The translations under genes were made by a program, and so were the position numbers. DNA of 64,000 nucleotides from positions 2,852,001 to 2,916,000 of the forward strand of contig NZ_CP166850.1 of NCBI RefSeq assembly GCF_041346945.1, given 5' to 3'. How positions within the stretch are numbered: the stretch's first letter is position 1; every line of letters begins with the position of its first letter. This DNA is from Amycolatopsis sp. cg9 (lineage in GTDB: Bacteria > Actinomycetota > Actinomycetes > Mycobacteriales > Pseudonocardiaceae). The notes under the pieces are model-generated. The model made no database searches and was not told where the DNA came from. It saw only the letters and a program-made list of their open reading frames with translations. Positions 18,596-27,795 of this stretch are shown here, one piece after another.

Positions 18596-19219
18596 ATGAT
18601 CGCGGGCATGGAGATCTTGGGGGCGTGGGCGCGGGGCTGGGCGGTGTCGCGGGCGGTGCCGGCACCGGTCGAGGAGCCGGACGGGCACCGCCTCGACGTC
18701 GGCTTGCCCGGGCACCGCGTGCGTTACCTGCTGCGGTCCCCGGCGACCGTGGCGGCGCGGGCTCGGACGGTGGCGTCGCCGGGCACGTGGCTGAAGACGT
18801 GCGGCCCGCGTGCGGCGATTTTGGCGGATCTGACGGCGGAGTGGGAGGCGGGGGAGACGGAGTACCTGATGGAGTTCGACGGGCCGGTGCCCTCGGTAGC
18901 GGTGCCGCCCGGGTACGCGGTGGCGGTGACCGGCGACGGCCCGGCGTGGGACGTGGCGGTGTCTCGCGAGGGTGCCCCGGCGGCGTGCGGCCGGGTCGCG
19001 GTGGCGGACGGCGTGGCGGTGTTCGACAAGATCGAGACGGAGCCGGCCCACCGGCGGCGTGGACTCGGCCGGGTGGTGATGCACCAGCTGAGCGCCGTGT
19101 CCGGGGCCGAGGCGAGTGCGTTGCTGGCGACGGAGGCCGGCCGTGGGTTGTACACCTCGCTCGGCTGGCGGCTGGCGGCCGAAGTGGTGCCGGCGCACGT
19201 ACCGGAAGGAGCGGCGTGA
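18596..19219 (+). CDS. GNAT-family N-acetyltransferase
   Basis: About 207 aa. The C-terminal half holds the acetyl-CoA motif around FDKIETEPAHRRRGLGRVVM and the closing GLYTSLGWRL strand. The N-terminal half has less clear similarity. ATG 18596 has GGGGGTGG upstream; ATG 18608 is an alternative. It overlaps the next gene by 4 nt (GTGA). Substrate unknown. Confidence 0.75.
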   Translation: MIAGMEILGAWARGWAVSRAVPAPVEEPDGHRLDVGLPGHRVRYLLRSPATVAARARTVASPGTWLKTCGPRAAILADLTAEWEAGETEYLMEFDGPVPSVAVPPGYAVAVTGDGPAWDVAVSREGAPAACGRVAVADGVAVFDKIETEPAHRRRGLGRVVMHQLSAVSGAEASALLATEAGRGLYTSLGWRLAAEVVPAHVPEGAA

Positions 19220-19569
19220 CGGCGAAGTTCAAGGACCTCGCACTGGACGCGACCGACCACCAGGCACTGGCGGACTGGTGGTGCCGCGCGCTGGGCTACG
19301 TCCGCCGCGACTCCCTGACCGGGGACACGCGCCCGGCAGACTGGCCGGTCCCGATCGTCGACCCGACCGGGGCGGGCCCGCTGATCTGGCTCAACCCGGT
19401 CCCGGAGCCGAAGTCGGTGAAGAACCGCATGCACCTGGACGTCTTCGGCGAGACGGCCGAGCTGCTGGCCCTGGGCGCGACCTTGATCCGGGAGCGGGGA
19501 GGTGATGTCGACTGGGACCAGCTGGCCGATCCGGAGGGCAACGAGTTCTGCGTGTTCGCGCCGCGCTGA
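19216..19569 (+). CDS. VOC/glyoxalase-like protein
   Basis: 117 aa with the vicinal-oxygen-chelate half pattern: LALDATDHQALADWWCRALGY at the start, RMHLDVF in the middle and DPEGNEFCVFAPR at the end. It is coupled to the GNAT gene by GTGA, with GGAAGGAG inside the latter's end. Many such proteins are antibiotic-binding or isomerase enzymes; no specific role can be given. Confidence 0.8.
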   Translation: MTAKFKDLALDATDHQALADWWCRALGYVRRDSLTGDTRPADWPVPIVDPTGAGPLIWLNPVPEPKSVKNRMHLDVFGETAELLALGATLIRERGGDVDWDQLADPEGNEFCVFAPR

Positions 19570-19648
19570 GTGTCTGACCAGACACATCTGACCCCGTGCG
19601 CGTCGCGGGCTCCGGCCTCGATGCTTAGGCTCCGCACGTGAATGCTTC

Positions 19649-20422
19649 ATGACGTGGTGGCACGCGGCGATCATCGTGGTCGCCGGGATCTGGGCCGGCA
19701 CCATCAACGCCGTCGTCGGGTCGGGGACGCTCGTGACGTTCCCCGTGCTCGTCGCGCTCGGCTATCCGCCGGTGACGGCGACGACGTCGAACGCGATCGG
19801 GCTCGCGCCCGGGACGCTCAGCGGGGCGTGGGGGTACCGGCACGAGCTCAAGGGCTACTGGCGGCAGACCGCGAAGTTCGCCGCGGCGTCCTTCCTCGGG
19901 GCCATCGGTGGCACGGTCCTGCTGCTCTCGCTGCCGAAGGACGCCTTCGAAGCCGTCGTGCCCGTGCTGGTCGGCCTGGCCGTGATCCTCGTGATCGTGC
20001 AGCCGAAAGTCTCCAAGTGGGTGGCGAAGCGCCGCGAAGGCAACGGCGAGGAGCACAAAGCCGGTCCGCTGCTGATGTTCTTCATCTTCCTCATCGGCAT
20101 CTACGGCGGGTACTTCACCGCCGCGCAGGGCGTGATGCTGATGGCGGTCATGGGGATGCTGCTGTCCGAGCCGCTGCAGAAGCTCAACGGCGTCAAGAAC
20201 GTGCTCGCCGCCGTCGTCAACGTCGTCGCCGGGGTGATCTACGCGTTCGTCGCGCCGATCAGCTGGGCCGTCGTGCTGTGGCTGGCGGTCGGGTCGACCG
20301 CCGGCGGCTTCCTCGGCGCGAAGATCGGCCGGAAGCTGCCGCCGGCGGTGCTGCGCGGCGTGATCGTCGTGATCGGCGTCGCCGCCGTCATCCAGCTGGT
20401 GGTCAAGCAGTTCGCGAACTGA
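19649..20422 (+). CDS. TauE/SafE-family sulfite/anion exporter
   Basis: 257 aa with about eight TM helices in two repeats. The family motif [18 protein letters not shown] and a second half motif [16 protein letters not shown] are clear. The family exports sulfite, sulfoacetate or related anions. It converges on the aminotransferase gene with a 20-nt overlap of the 3' ends. Confidence 0.85.
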   Translation: MTWWHAAIIVVAGIWAGTINAVVGSGTLVTFPVLVALGYPPVTATTSNAIGLAPGTLSGAWGYRHELKGYWRQTAKFAAASFLGAIGGTVLLLSLPKDAFEAVVPVLVGLAVILVIVQPKVSKWVAKRREGNGEEHKAGPLLMFFIFLIGIYGGYFTAAQGVMLMAVMGMLLSEPLQKLNGVKNVLAAVVNVVAGVIYAFVAPISWAVVLWLAVGSTAGGFLGAKIGRKLPPAVLRGVIVVIGVAAVIQLVVKQFAN

Positions 20423-21467
20423 ACTCCCGGGCCGCGGCGAGGAAGAGGTCGTTCTCCTCGCGGGTCCCGATGGTCACGCGCACGCCGTCGCCGGCGAACG
20501 GGCGCACCACGAGCTTGCGGTCGAGCGCGTGCTCGGCGAACGGCACCGCCTGGTCACCCAGCGGCAGCCAGACGAAGTTCGCCTGCGTCTCGGGCACCCG
20601 GTAGCCGGCTTCGAGCAGCGCGTCCCGGACCCGTCCGCGCTCGGCGACGATCTCCTGGCAGCGCGCCAGCAGCTCGTCGGCCGCGTCGAGCGACGCCAGC
20701 GCCGCGACCTGGGCGAGCATGTTCACCGAGAAGGCGACGTACACCTGGCGGAGCGCGTCCGCGATCGGCTCCGGCGCGACCGCGTACCCGACGCGCAGGC
20801 CCGCGAGACCGTACGCCTTCGAGAACGTGCGCAGCACCATGACGTTCGACCGGGTGCGGGTGTACTCGACGCCGTCCGGCACCTCGGGGTCGGTGACGAA
20901 CTCCTTGTACGCCTCGTCGAGCACGATCAGCACGCGCTCCGGGACGGCGTCCAGGAACCGCTCGAGCTCGGCGCGGCGGATCGCCGTGCCGGTCGGGTTG
21001 TTCGGGTTGCAGACGAAGACGACCCGCGTCTTGTCCGTGATCGCCGCCAGCATCGCGTCCAGGTCGAGCTCCTGGCCCTCGGTGATCGGCACCTTCACCG
21101 AGACGGCGTTCGCGACCTGCGTGACGATCGGGTACGCCTCGAAGGAGCGCCAGGCGAAGATGACCTCGTCGCCGGGCGCGCACACGGCCTGGATCGTCTG
21201 CTGGCACAGCGACACCGAGCCGCAGCCGATCGCGATCCGGGCCACCGGGACGTCCAGGTCGCGGGCCAGCCGCTCGCGCAGCGCCTGGGACCCGGTGTCC
21301 GGGTAGCGGTTGATCCCGGCCGCGGCCTCGGCGATCGCCTGCGCGACGCTCGGCAGCGCGCCGCCGGGCACCTCGTTGCTCGCCAGCTTGATCGCGCCTT
21401 CGATCGTCCGGCCGGGGACGTATTTCGGCAACGATTCGAGATCGGCACGCGGGGACACGGACGGCAT
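20403..21467 (-). CDS. Histidinol-phosphate/aromatic aminotransferase (HisC/Pat-like)
   Basis: 354 aa fold-type I PLP aminotransferase with [17 protein letters not shown] and the PLP lysine K217 in [15 protein letters not shown]. The standalone context outside a his operon and the overall sequence favour an aromatic amino-acid (phenylalanine) aminotransferase over biosynthetic HisC, though the two overlap in activity. The start at 21467 is chosen for the AGGAG site 9 nt upstream. Confidence 0.85.
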   Translation of the reverse strand: MPSVSPRADLESLPKYVPGRTIEGAIKLASNEVPGGALPSVAQAIAEAAAGINRYPDTGSQALRERLARDLDVPVARIAIGCGSVSLCQQTIQAVCAPGDEVIFAWRSFEAYPIVTQVANAVSVKVPITEGQELDLDAMLAAITDKTRVVFVCNPNNPTGTAIRRAELERFLDAVPERVLIVLDEAYKEFVTDPEVPDGVEYTRTRSNVMVLRTFSKAYGLAGLRVGYAVAPEPIADALRQVYVAFSVNMLAQVAALASLDAADELLARCQEIVAERGRVRDALLEAGYRVPETQANFVWLPLGDQAVPFAEHALDRKLVVRPFAGDGVRVTIGTREENDLFLAAAREFSSRTA

Positions 21468-21613
21468 CTTCGGCGCTCCTGGAATTCGACGGGACGACCC
21501 GGTCACCGTATCTTTTCCGCCCGCCGCCCCGCGAGTCCCTTCAGACGGTCGGCGGCGTGCTCTCCTGCCACACTGGGTTCCTCCCGTTCACCTCGAAGTG
21601 ATTGAGTGACGCA

Positions 21614-22243
21614 ATGACGTCGACCAGCACCGTGGACTACCAGCGCACCGACGGCCCCACCCTGCGCCTGACCTTCTCGGAACCCGAGGGGGCGCTACGC
21701 GGCGGCTTGGTGGTGCTGCACGAAGCGGACGGCGTCACCGACGGCGTGAAGCTGCTGCTCGCCAGCCTGGCCACGGAGGGGTGGCTGACCGTCACCCCGC
21801 ACCTGGAGAACGACCGCCTCACCCAGCAGGACCTGCTCGACGCGACCGACCTGACGCTCGCGTGGCTCGTCGAACGCGGCGTCCAGGGTGACCTGCTCGG
21901 CGTGATGGGTTTCGACCTGGGCGGGACCGCGGCCCTCGTCGTCGCCTCGCACCGGAAGCTGGGCGCGGCCGTCAGCGTCGGCGGGCAGCAGGCGGCGGAA
22001 CTGCCCGCGCTGGTCGAGATCGCCGGGAAGCTCACCAGCCCGTGGCTCGGCATGTACGGCGACGCCGGCGACGAGGCGGGTGGCGCCGAGGTCGAGCGCC
22101 TCCGCGACGCCGCCGCGTCGGCGAAGGTCGCCACGAACGTCGTCCACTACCCGGGCGCGAACCACCGCTTCGACGCCGACCCGGGTGCGGCCGCGGAGGC
22201 CTGGCAGCGCACGCTCAACTGGTTCGACGCGCACCTGCGTTAG
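21614..22243 (+). CDS. Dienelactone hydrolase-like alpha/beta hydrolase with Asp at the nucleophile position
   Basis: 209 aa with the DLH layout: the Glu37 motif (LHEADGV), nucleophile elbow GVMGFDLGG, Asp150 (MYGDAGDEAG) and His184 (GANHRF). The expected catalytic Cys of the elbow (usually G-x-C-x-G) is Asp101 here, while the other catalytic residues remain. A TTG start 12 nt upstream is possible. It is probably a hydrolase, but not a classical dienelactone hydrolase. Confidence 0.75.
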   Translation: MTSTSTVDYQRTDGPTLRLTFSEPEGALRGGLVVLHEADGVTDGVKLLLASLATEGWLTVTPHLENDRLTQQDLLDATDLTLAWLVERGVQGDLLGVMGFDLGGTAALVVASHRKLGAAVSVGGQQAAELPALVEIAGKLTSPWLGMYGDAGDEAGGAEVERLRDAAASAKVATNVVHYPGANHRFDADPGAAAEAWQRTLNWFDAHLR

Positions 22244-22328
22244 GTGTGGGCGGCCGCCACCCGAACCACTCACCGAGTGTCGGTTCCGACCACAGTGACT
22301 TCCCGATCCGAGGGATTAGGCTCGGGTC

Positions 22329-24308
22329 GTGACGCACACCGCCGACGCCCCCGAGGTCCTGTGGCGCCCCGAGCCGGGCCACGTTGCCGACACCAAGATC
22401 GAAGCCTTCCGCCAGTGGCTGCGCGCCGAGCGCGACGTCGAGGTGGACGACTACCGCTCGTTGCACGAGTTCTCCGTCGAGCGCGGCCCGGCCTTCTGGG
22501 CGGCGGTCGCGGACTTCCTCGGCGTGCGCTGGCACGACCAGCCGGGCGAGGTGCTTTCGGGCGGGATGCCGGACGCCGTCTGGTTCGAGGGCGGCACGCT
22601 GAACTACGCCGAGCACGCGCTCACCCCCGGGGTCGCGGGCGCGGCCAAGGGCGACGACGAGACGGCGGTGATCTTCCACCGCGAGGACGGCTTCGCGAGC
22701 CAGCTGACGTACGGCGAGCTGCGCGCGCAGGTCGGCGCGGCCCGGGCGGCGTTCCTCGAGCTCGGCGTCGGCAAGGGCGACCGGGTCGTCGCGCTGGCGC
22801 CGAACTGCCCGCAGACGCTGGTCGCGTTCCTCGCCGCGGCGAGCATCGGCGCGATCTGGTCGTCGTGCTCGCCGGACTTCGGCGTCCGCGCGGTCGCGGA
22901 CCGGTTCGTGCAGATCGAGCCGAAGCTGTTCTTCGCCGTCAACGCCTACGCGTACAACGGCCGCCAGTTCGACATCCGGACCACGGTCGCCGACCTGCGG
23001 GCGAAGCTGCCGTCGCTGGCCGCGACCGTGCTGGTCGAGTACGTCGGCGAAGGCCGGATGGACGGCACCCTCGACTGGGCCGAGCTGCTCGCGAAGCACC
23101 AGGGCGCGCCGCTGCTGTTCGAGCCGGTCGAGTTCGCGCACCCGCTGTGGGTGCTCTACTCCTCGGGCACCACGGGCCTGCCGAAGGGGATCGTGCACGG
23201 CCACGGCGGCATCACCCTCGAACACCTCAAGGCCCTCGCGCTGCAGACGGACCTCGGGCCGGGCGACCGGTTCTTCTGGTTCAGCACCACCGGCTGGATG
23301 ATGTGGAACTTCCTCATCTCCGGCCTGCTGGTCGGCACGACGATCGTGCTCTACGACGGCAGCCCGGGGTACCCGGACCTGAACGCGCTCTGGCACCTGG
23401 CCGAGCAGCACCGCGTCACCTACTTCGGCACGTCGGCGCCGTTCATCCAGAGCTGCCTCAAGGCGGGCGTCAAGCCGGCCGAGCGCTACGACCTGACGGC
23501 GCTGCGCGCGCTGGGGTCCACCGGCGCGCCGCTGAGCGTCGAAGGCTTCCGGTGGATCGTGGACGAGGTCGGGAAGAAGGTCCAGATCTGCTCGGTCTCC
23601 GGCGGCACCGACCTGTGCGCGGCGTTCGTCGCGGCCGCCCCCGACGTCCCGGTCTGGCTCGGCGAGCTGTCCTGCCCGGCGCTGGGCGCCGCGGTCAACG
23701 CGTTCGACGAGGCCGGCAACGCCGTCGTCGAGGAGGTCGGCGAGCTCGTCATCACGAAGCCGATGCCGTCGATGCCGGTGTTCTTCTGGAACGACCCGGA
23801 CGGCTCGCGCCTGCGCGAGGCGTACTTCGAGATGTACCCGGGGCTGTGGCGCCACGGCGACTGGATCCGGATCACGAACCGCGGCTCGGCGGTCATCTAC
23901 GGCCGCAGCGACTCGACGCTCAACCGCGGCGGCGTCCGGATGGGCACGGCGGAGTTCTACCGGGTCGTCGAAGGCTACGACGAGATCGCGGATTCCCTGG
24001 TCGTGGACACCTCGGCGGCCGGGAACGAAGACGGCCAGCTGATCTGCTTCGTGGTGCTCGCCGACGGCGCCGACCTCGAAACCGTCGAGCCCCGGCTGAA
24101 GAAGGAGCTCCGCAGCGCTCTGTCACCACGCCATGTACCCGATCGGTTCGTGGTGGTTTCCGAGATTCCTCGTACCTTGAACGGTAAGAAGTGTGAGGTA
24201 CCGGTGAAGAAGATCCTCGCCGGTGTGGCTCCCGACCGGGCCGTCAGCCGTGACGCGCTGGCCAACCCGGCGGCGCTGACGCCGTTCGTGGAGCTCGCCG
24301 GGGGGTAG
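22329..24308 (+). CDS. Acetoacetyl-CoA synthetase
   Basis: 659 aa, the usual length, of the adenylate-forming (ANL) superfamily. The AMP motif YSSGTTGLPKG is at about 277, the N-terminal ACS-specific WFEGGTLNYAEH is present, and the C-terminal catalytic Lys lies in TLNGKKCEVPVKK at about 617. It activates acetoacetate to acetoacetyl-CoA for lipid or polymer use. GTG start. The frame runs close to the next gene, perhaps one transcript. Confidence 0.85.
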   Translation: MTHTADAPEVLWRPEPGHVADTKIEAFRQWLRAERDVEVDDYRSLHEFSVERGPAFWAAVADFLGVRWHDQPGEVLSGGMPDAVWFEGGTLNYAEHALTPGVAGAAKGDDETAVIFHREDGFASQLTYGELRAQVGAARAAFLELGVGKGDRVVALAPNCPQTLVAFLAAASIGAIWSSCSPDFGVRAVADRFVQIEPKLFFAVNAYAYNGRQFDIRTTVADLRAKLPSLAATVLVEYVGEGRMDGTLDWAELLAKHQGAPLLFEPVEFAHPLWVLYSSGTTGLPKGIVHGHGGITLEHLKALALQTDLGPGDRFFWFSTTGWMMWNFLISGLLVGTTIVLYDGSPGYPDLNALWHLAEQHRVTYFGTSAPFIQSCLKAGVKPAERYDLTALRALGSTGAPLSVEGFRWIVDEVGKKVQICSVSGGTDLCAAFVAAAPDVPVWLGELSCPALGAAVNAFDEAGNAVVEEVGELVITKPMPSMPVFFWNDPDGSRLREAYFEMYPGLWRHGDWIRITNRGSAVIYGRSDSTLNRGGVRMGTAEFYRVVEGYDEIADSLVVDTSAAGNEDGQLICFVVLADGADLETVEPRLKKELRSALSPRHVPDRFVVVSEIPRTLNGKKCEVPVKKILAGVAPDRAVSRDALANPAALTPFVELAGG

Positions 24309-24345
24309 ACGGGGGAAGCATGATCGTCCACAACGGGTTGCACAG

Positions 24346-26061
24346 GTGGTGACGGGCACACGCGCGCAGACCACCTGGCGGGTGGCGGGAGCCACCACCG
24401 TGGGGGTGATCACCTGGGTGACCCGGCTGGCCGGACTGATGACGCTCGTGTCGGTCCTGGTCCCGGCCGGGCGGCGCAACCTGCGCGGGCGCCTGTCGGA
24501 GTGGCTGGAGCTGCCGCAGGAGGCCACGGTCGCCGCCGCGACCGTGGCGTTGGTCACGGGCGTGCTGCTGGTGCTGCTGGCCGCGGGCCTGCGGCGGCGC
24601 AAGCGCCGGGCCTGGCAGCTGGCGGTCGGCGCGACGGTGCTGCTCACGGTGTCGCACCTCGGGCTGCGGCACGTCTTCGGCGCCGGCCTGGTGTCGGTGC
24701 TGCTGCTGGCGGGCCTGATCGCGAGCCGGCGCTACTTCGTCGCGAAGCCGGACCCGGTGGTCGGGCGCTGGCGCGCGGTGCGCGTGTTCCTGCAGCTGGC
24801 GCTGGCCGGGTTCGTGATCAACGTCATCCTGCTGTCGGTGGCCTCGCGCGCGGTGCTGGAGCCGATGGGCTTCGCGGACCGGCTGACCGAGTCCGCACTC
24901 GCCCTGGTCGGCGCCAGCGGTCCCGCGGTGTTCCACCAGATGTGGCTGGAAGATCTGACCGCCGCCGTCGGCCTGCTCTTCGGCCTGGCCGCGGTCCTGG
25001 TCTCGGCGTACTTCCTGCTGCGCTCGGCCGAGCCGGCGCCGAGGCTGAGCGACGAGGAGGTCGCCCGCCTGCGCAAGCTGCTGGACGAGCACGGCGAGCG
25101 GGACTCCCTCGGCTACTTCGCGCTGCGGCGCGACAAGTTCGCGGTGTTCTCCCGCACCGGCAAGGCCGCGGTCACGTACCGCGTGATCGCGGGCGTGGCG
25201 CTGTGCTCGGCGGACCCGCTGGGCGACCACGAGGCCTGGCCCGGCGCGATCGAGGAGTACCTGGAGGTCTGCCGCCGCAACGGCTGGGTCCCGGCCGCGA
25301 TGGGCGTGTCGGAGCTGGGCGCGACGGTCTGGGCCCGCTTCGGCCTGGAGGTGTTGGAGATCGGCGACGAGGCGGTCGTCGACGTCGACGGCTTCACGCT
25401 GGACGGCCGCACCATGCGCGGCGTCCGCCAAGCCGCGGCCCGCACGAAGCGCGCGGGCTACAAGGTCCTGGTCCGGCGCGCCGAAGACCTGCGCTTCGGC
25501 GAACTGGACGAGCTGGCGACCCTCGCCGCGAACTGGCGCGGCACGGACACCGAGCGCGGCTTCTCGATGGCGCTGGGCCGCATGGGCGACCCGACCTCGG
25601 TCCTGGTGACGGCCGAACAGGGCGGCCGCGTCCGCGGCGTCCTCCAGTTCGTCCCGTGGGGCGCGACGGGCCTGTCGCTGGACGTCATGCGCCGCGACCG
25701 CGCGGCCGACAACGGCGTCAACGAGCTGATGATCTCGGAACTCCTGCTGGCCGCCGGCCGCCACGGCATTTCCCAGGTGTCCCTGAACTTCGCGGCGTTC
25801 CGCGCCCTGATGGAACAGGGCCAGCGCATCGGCGCGGGCCCGGTCGCGAAGACGGCGGCGAAGGTCCTGCACTTCTTCTCGCGCTGGATCCAGATCGAAA
25901 CGCTGTACCGCTTCAACGCGAAGTTCCAGCCCCGCTGGGTCCCGAGGTACCTGGTCTACCCGGGGGTCCGCGAACTGCCCCGCGTCGGCATCGCGACATT
26001 CGAGGCGGAAGGCCTCGGCGGACGCTCTCCGCGCCTGCTCAGGCTGCTGCGTCGCGCCTGA
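24346..26061 (+). CDS. MprF-like membrane protein with DUF2156 aminoacyl-PG synthase domain
   Basis: 571 aa. About six TM helices (residues 15-220), then a DUF2156 double-GNAT domain of the type that transfers an amino acid from tRNA to phosphatidylglycerol (SLNFAAFRALMEQG, then LYRFNAKFQPRWVPRYLVYP). Unlike mycobacterial LysX there is no lysyl-tRNA synthetase domain, so it would use cellular aminoacyl-tRNA. This would make the membrane less negative and raise resistance to cationic peptides. GTG start. Confidence 0.8.
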   Translation: MVTGTRAQTTWRVAGATTVGVITWVTRLAGLMTLVSVLVPAGRRNLRGRLSEWLELPQEATVAAATVALVTGVLLVLLAAGLRRRKRRAWQLAVGATVLLTVSHLGLRHVFGAGLVSVLLLAGLIASRRYFVAKPDPVVGRWRAVRVFLQLALAGFVINVILLSVASRAVLEPMGFADRLTESALALVGASGPAVFHQMWLEDLTAAVGLLFGLAAVLVSAYFLLRSAEPAPRLSDEEVARLRKLLDEHGERDSLGYFALRRDKFAVFSRTGKAAVTYRVIAGVALCSADPLGDHEAWPGAIEEYLEVCRRNGWVPAAMGVSELGATVWARFGLEVLEIGDEAVVDVDGFTLDGRTMRGVRQAAARTKRAGYKVLVRRAEDLRFGELDELATLAANWRGTDTERGFSMALGRMGDPTSVLVTAEQGGRVRGVLQFVPWGATGLSLDVMRRDRAADNGVNELMISELLLAAGRHGISQVSLNFAAFRALMEQGQRIGAGPVAKTAAKVLHFFSRWIQIETLYRFNAKFQPRWVPRYLVYPGVRELPRVGIATFEAEGLGGRSPRLLRLLRRA

Positions 26062-26126
26062 GGGGGGTGCCTTTCCGGGGTGATCGGGGGGTGTGTAACC
26101 TATCTGAGCAGTGGTCGTTGGGCCCA

Positions 26127-26216
26127 GGAGGCTTCGCCTAGTCTGGTCTATGGCGCCGCACTGCTAATGCGGTTGGGGGTAACCCCCCCTCCCGGGTTCA
26201 AATCCCGGAGCCTCCG
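26127..26216 (+). tRNA. tRNA-Ser (anticodon GCU)
   Basis: Acceptor stem GGAGGCT/AGCCTCC, anticodon stem CCGCA/TGCGG with loop CTGCTAA, a long class II variable arm (TTGGGGGTAACCCCCC) and the T-loop GTTCAAAT. No CCA is encoded. Confidence 0.95.
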
Positions 26217-26262
26217 CTGGTACCCGGTTCGCCGGGTGCTAGGTTAGAGAACAACTGAACAC

Positions 26263-26336
26263 GCGCCCGTAGCTCAGCTGGATAGAGCATCTGACTACGG
26301 ATCAGAAGGTCAGGGGTTCGAATCCCTTCGGGCGCA
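26263..26336 (+). tRNA. tRNA-Arg (anticodon ACG), site of element integration
   Basis: Acceptor stem GCGCCCG/CGGGCGC, anticodon stem TCTGA/TCAGA with loop CTACGGA, T-loop TTCGAAT. The gene is intact because the integrated element restores its 3' half; the second copy of that half lies at the other end of the element. Confidence 0.96.
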
Positions 26337-26355
26337 CGTCTGGTTGAGACAGCAA
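26303..26355 (+). repeat. attL: attL, 53-bp direct repeat overlapping tRNA-Arg
   Basis: Begins in the 3' strand of the tRNA anticodon stem, runs through the T-arm and acceptor, and continues 19 nt past the tRNA. It is identical to the copy at 42334-42386. Confidence 0.95.
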
Positions 26356-26357
26356 TA

Positions 26358-26389
26358 CAAGGAACCCCCTGGAAACAGGGGGTTCCTTG
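26358..26389. terminator. Hairpin between tRNA-Arg and integrase
   Basis: A perfect 13-bp stem (CAAGGAACCCCCT and complement) with a 6-nt loop. It lies inside the element at its left end and can end both tRNA and integrase transcripts, replacing the chromosomal terminator displaced to the right end. Confidence 0.8.
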
Positions 26390-26422
26390 CTGTTTCGCCC
26401 CTGTCCGTGGTGCCGGCCGTAG

Positions 26423-27619
26423 TCAGCCGGTTGCCGGTTTATTGCCAGTTTTCCCGAGGGGCAGCGACCCGAGCGCGTCGGCGCTGGCGCGGGACTTCTG
26501 GCCTCGGCCCATGTAGACGTCCTGGGTCATCGACGGGTGCGCGTGCCCGAGGATGTCGGCGATCTGGCGGGCGGTGAGGCCGGCTTCGTCGAGGATCGTG
26601 GCGAGCGTCTTGCGCAGTGTCTTGAAGGTCACCCACTCGTACCCGGCCCGCCGGCGGAACGGCAGCCACACCCGGTTGGTCAGGTTCTGGAAGTTCAGGT
26701 ACCCGCCCCGGCTGTTGCAGTGGATCGGCCCAGTGGGGTTGATCACCCCGAGCCGGTCGCGCCGGTCCACCAGCATCGCGACGTACCAGTCCGGCAGAGG
26801 GATGCCGCGTTCGGCGTTCTCGGTCTTTCCTCCGTTCTTGATGGTGCCCTTGCCGCGGGCCTGGATGAGCCCGCCACTCACCTGAAGCTCCTTGGCCTTC
26901 TCGTCGAAGTCGGGCCAGTCGGCCCCGAGCAGCTCACCCCGCCGTTCGCCGGTGGCCAGGAAGCCGCGGACCAGGTCCGGCAGGTCGGCCGCGATCGCCT
27001 CCTCGTCGGTGTCGAGCTTGCCCAGGAAGTCGAACAGCTCCTCGGTGGTCAACGCGCGCGGCTTGGCCTTCTTCGTCTTCGCCCGGCGTTCGAGCAGCGG
27101 GGCGACCTCCCTGACCGGGTTGACCTTGATCAGCCCCTCGTTGATCGCGAAGGTGACGACGTTGCCGATCACGGCCCGGACCTGACGCGCCAGGCTCAGG
27201 CTGTGTGCCTTGAGCTTGGCCTGGCACAGGCGGTTGATCACCGGCGTCTCCACCTCGATCAGTTCGAGTTTTGCCAGGGCCGGCAGCACGTGGTTCTTGA
27301 GGTTGTACGAGTGGTTGTCCACCGAGGTGAACGAGAAGACGCCCATCTCAGCGTCCTTGCGGTACTCCGCCAGCCACGCGGCAGCGACGTCCTCGAACAG
27401 GCTGTGCGCGGTCAGCTCGGCACCGGCCGTGCTTTTCACCTTCGCCTTGACCGCCTCACGTACGGCGTCCCGGGCCACTTCCTTCGTTCGACCGCGCCGG
27501 CGGATGTCGTAGTAGGTCCCGTCGTGGTCGCGGTACTGACACCGGGCCCCCCACACCGAGCCGATCTTCTTGACGCTGATTTCGCCCGCGGTGCCGAGCG
27601 GGAGCCGGTGCCGGCCCAT
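26423..27619 (-). CDS. int: AICE tyrosine-recombinase integrase
   Basis: 398 aa. N-terminal arm-binding part, SAM-like core-binding domain about 70-175, catalytic domain 185-385. Active-site residues seen: Arg226/227 (TGERRGELLGADW), Arg336 (TFKTLRKTLAT), His359 (ILGHAHPS) and nucleophile Tyr369 (DVYMGR). The usual His three residues before the second Arg is Lys333. The start overlaps the xis stop (TGATG). It lies immediately inside attL, as in pSAM2-like elements, and catalyses attP x attB recombination in the tRNA gene. Confidence 0.93.
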   Translation of the reverse strand: MGRHRLPLGTAGEISVKKIGSVWGARCQYRDHDGTYYDIRRRGRTKEVARDAVREAVKAKVKSTAGAELTAHSLFEDVAAAWLAEYRKDAEMGVFSFTSVDNHSYNLKNHVLPALAKLELIEVETPVINRLCQAKLKAHSLSLARQVRAVIGNVVTFAINEGLIKVNPVREVAPLLERRAKTKKAKPRALTTEELFDFLGKLDTDEEAIAADLPDLVRGFLATGERRGELLGADWPDFDEKAKELQVSGGLIQARGKGTIKNGGKTENAERGIPLPDWYVAMLVDRRDRLGVINPTGPIHCNSRGGYLNFQNLTNRVWLPFRRRAGYEWVTFKTLRKTLATILDEAGLTARQIADILGHAHPSMTQDVYMGRGQKSRASADALGSLPLGKTGNKPATG

Positions 27620-27795
27620 CAGGCGGTGCCCTGGGCTTCGATCCAGGCGTCGACGTCCTCGGGGCGGTAGCGGACGTACTTGCCGATGCGGCGGCCGGCG
27701 GGGCCGTAGCCCTTGGTGCGCCACTTGTACAGGGTGTTGACGGGGACTCCGAGGTGGTCGGATACGTCCTCAATGGACATCAGTCGAGCGCTCAT
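27619..27795 (-). CDS. xis: AICE excisionase, MerR/AlpA-like HTH
   Basis: 58 aa winged-helix protein (SIEDVSDHLGVPVNTLYKWR, then KYVRYRPEDVDAWIEAQ), the length and fold of AICE Xis proteins that bend att DNA for excision. GGAGG lies 7 nt before the ATG. It overlaps rep by 4 nt (ATGA) upstream and int downstream. Confidence 0.9.
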   Translation of the reverse strand: MSARLMSIEDVSDHLGVPVNTLYKWRTKGYGPAGRRIGKYVRYRPEDVDAWIEAQGTA

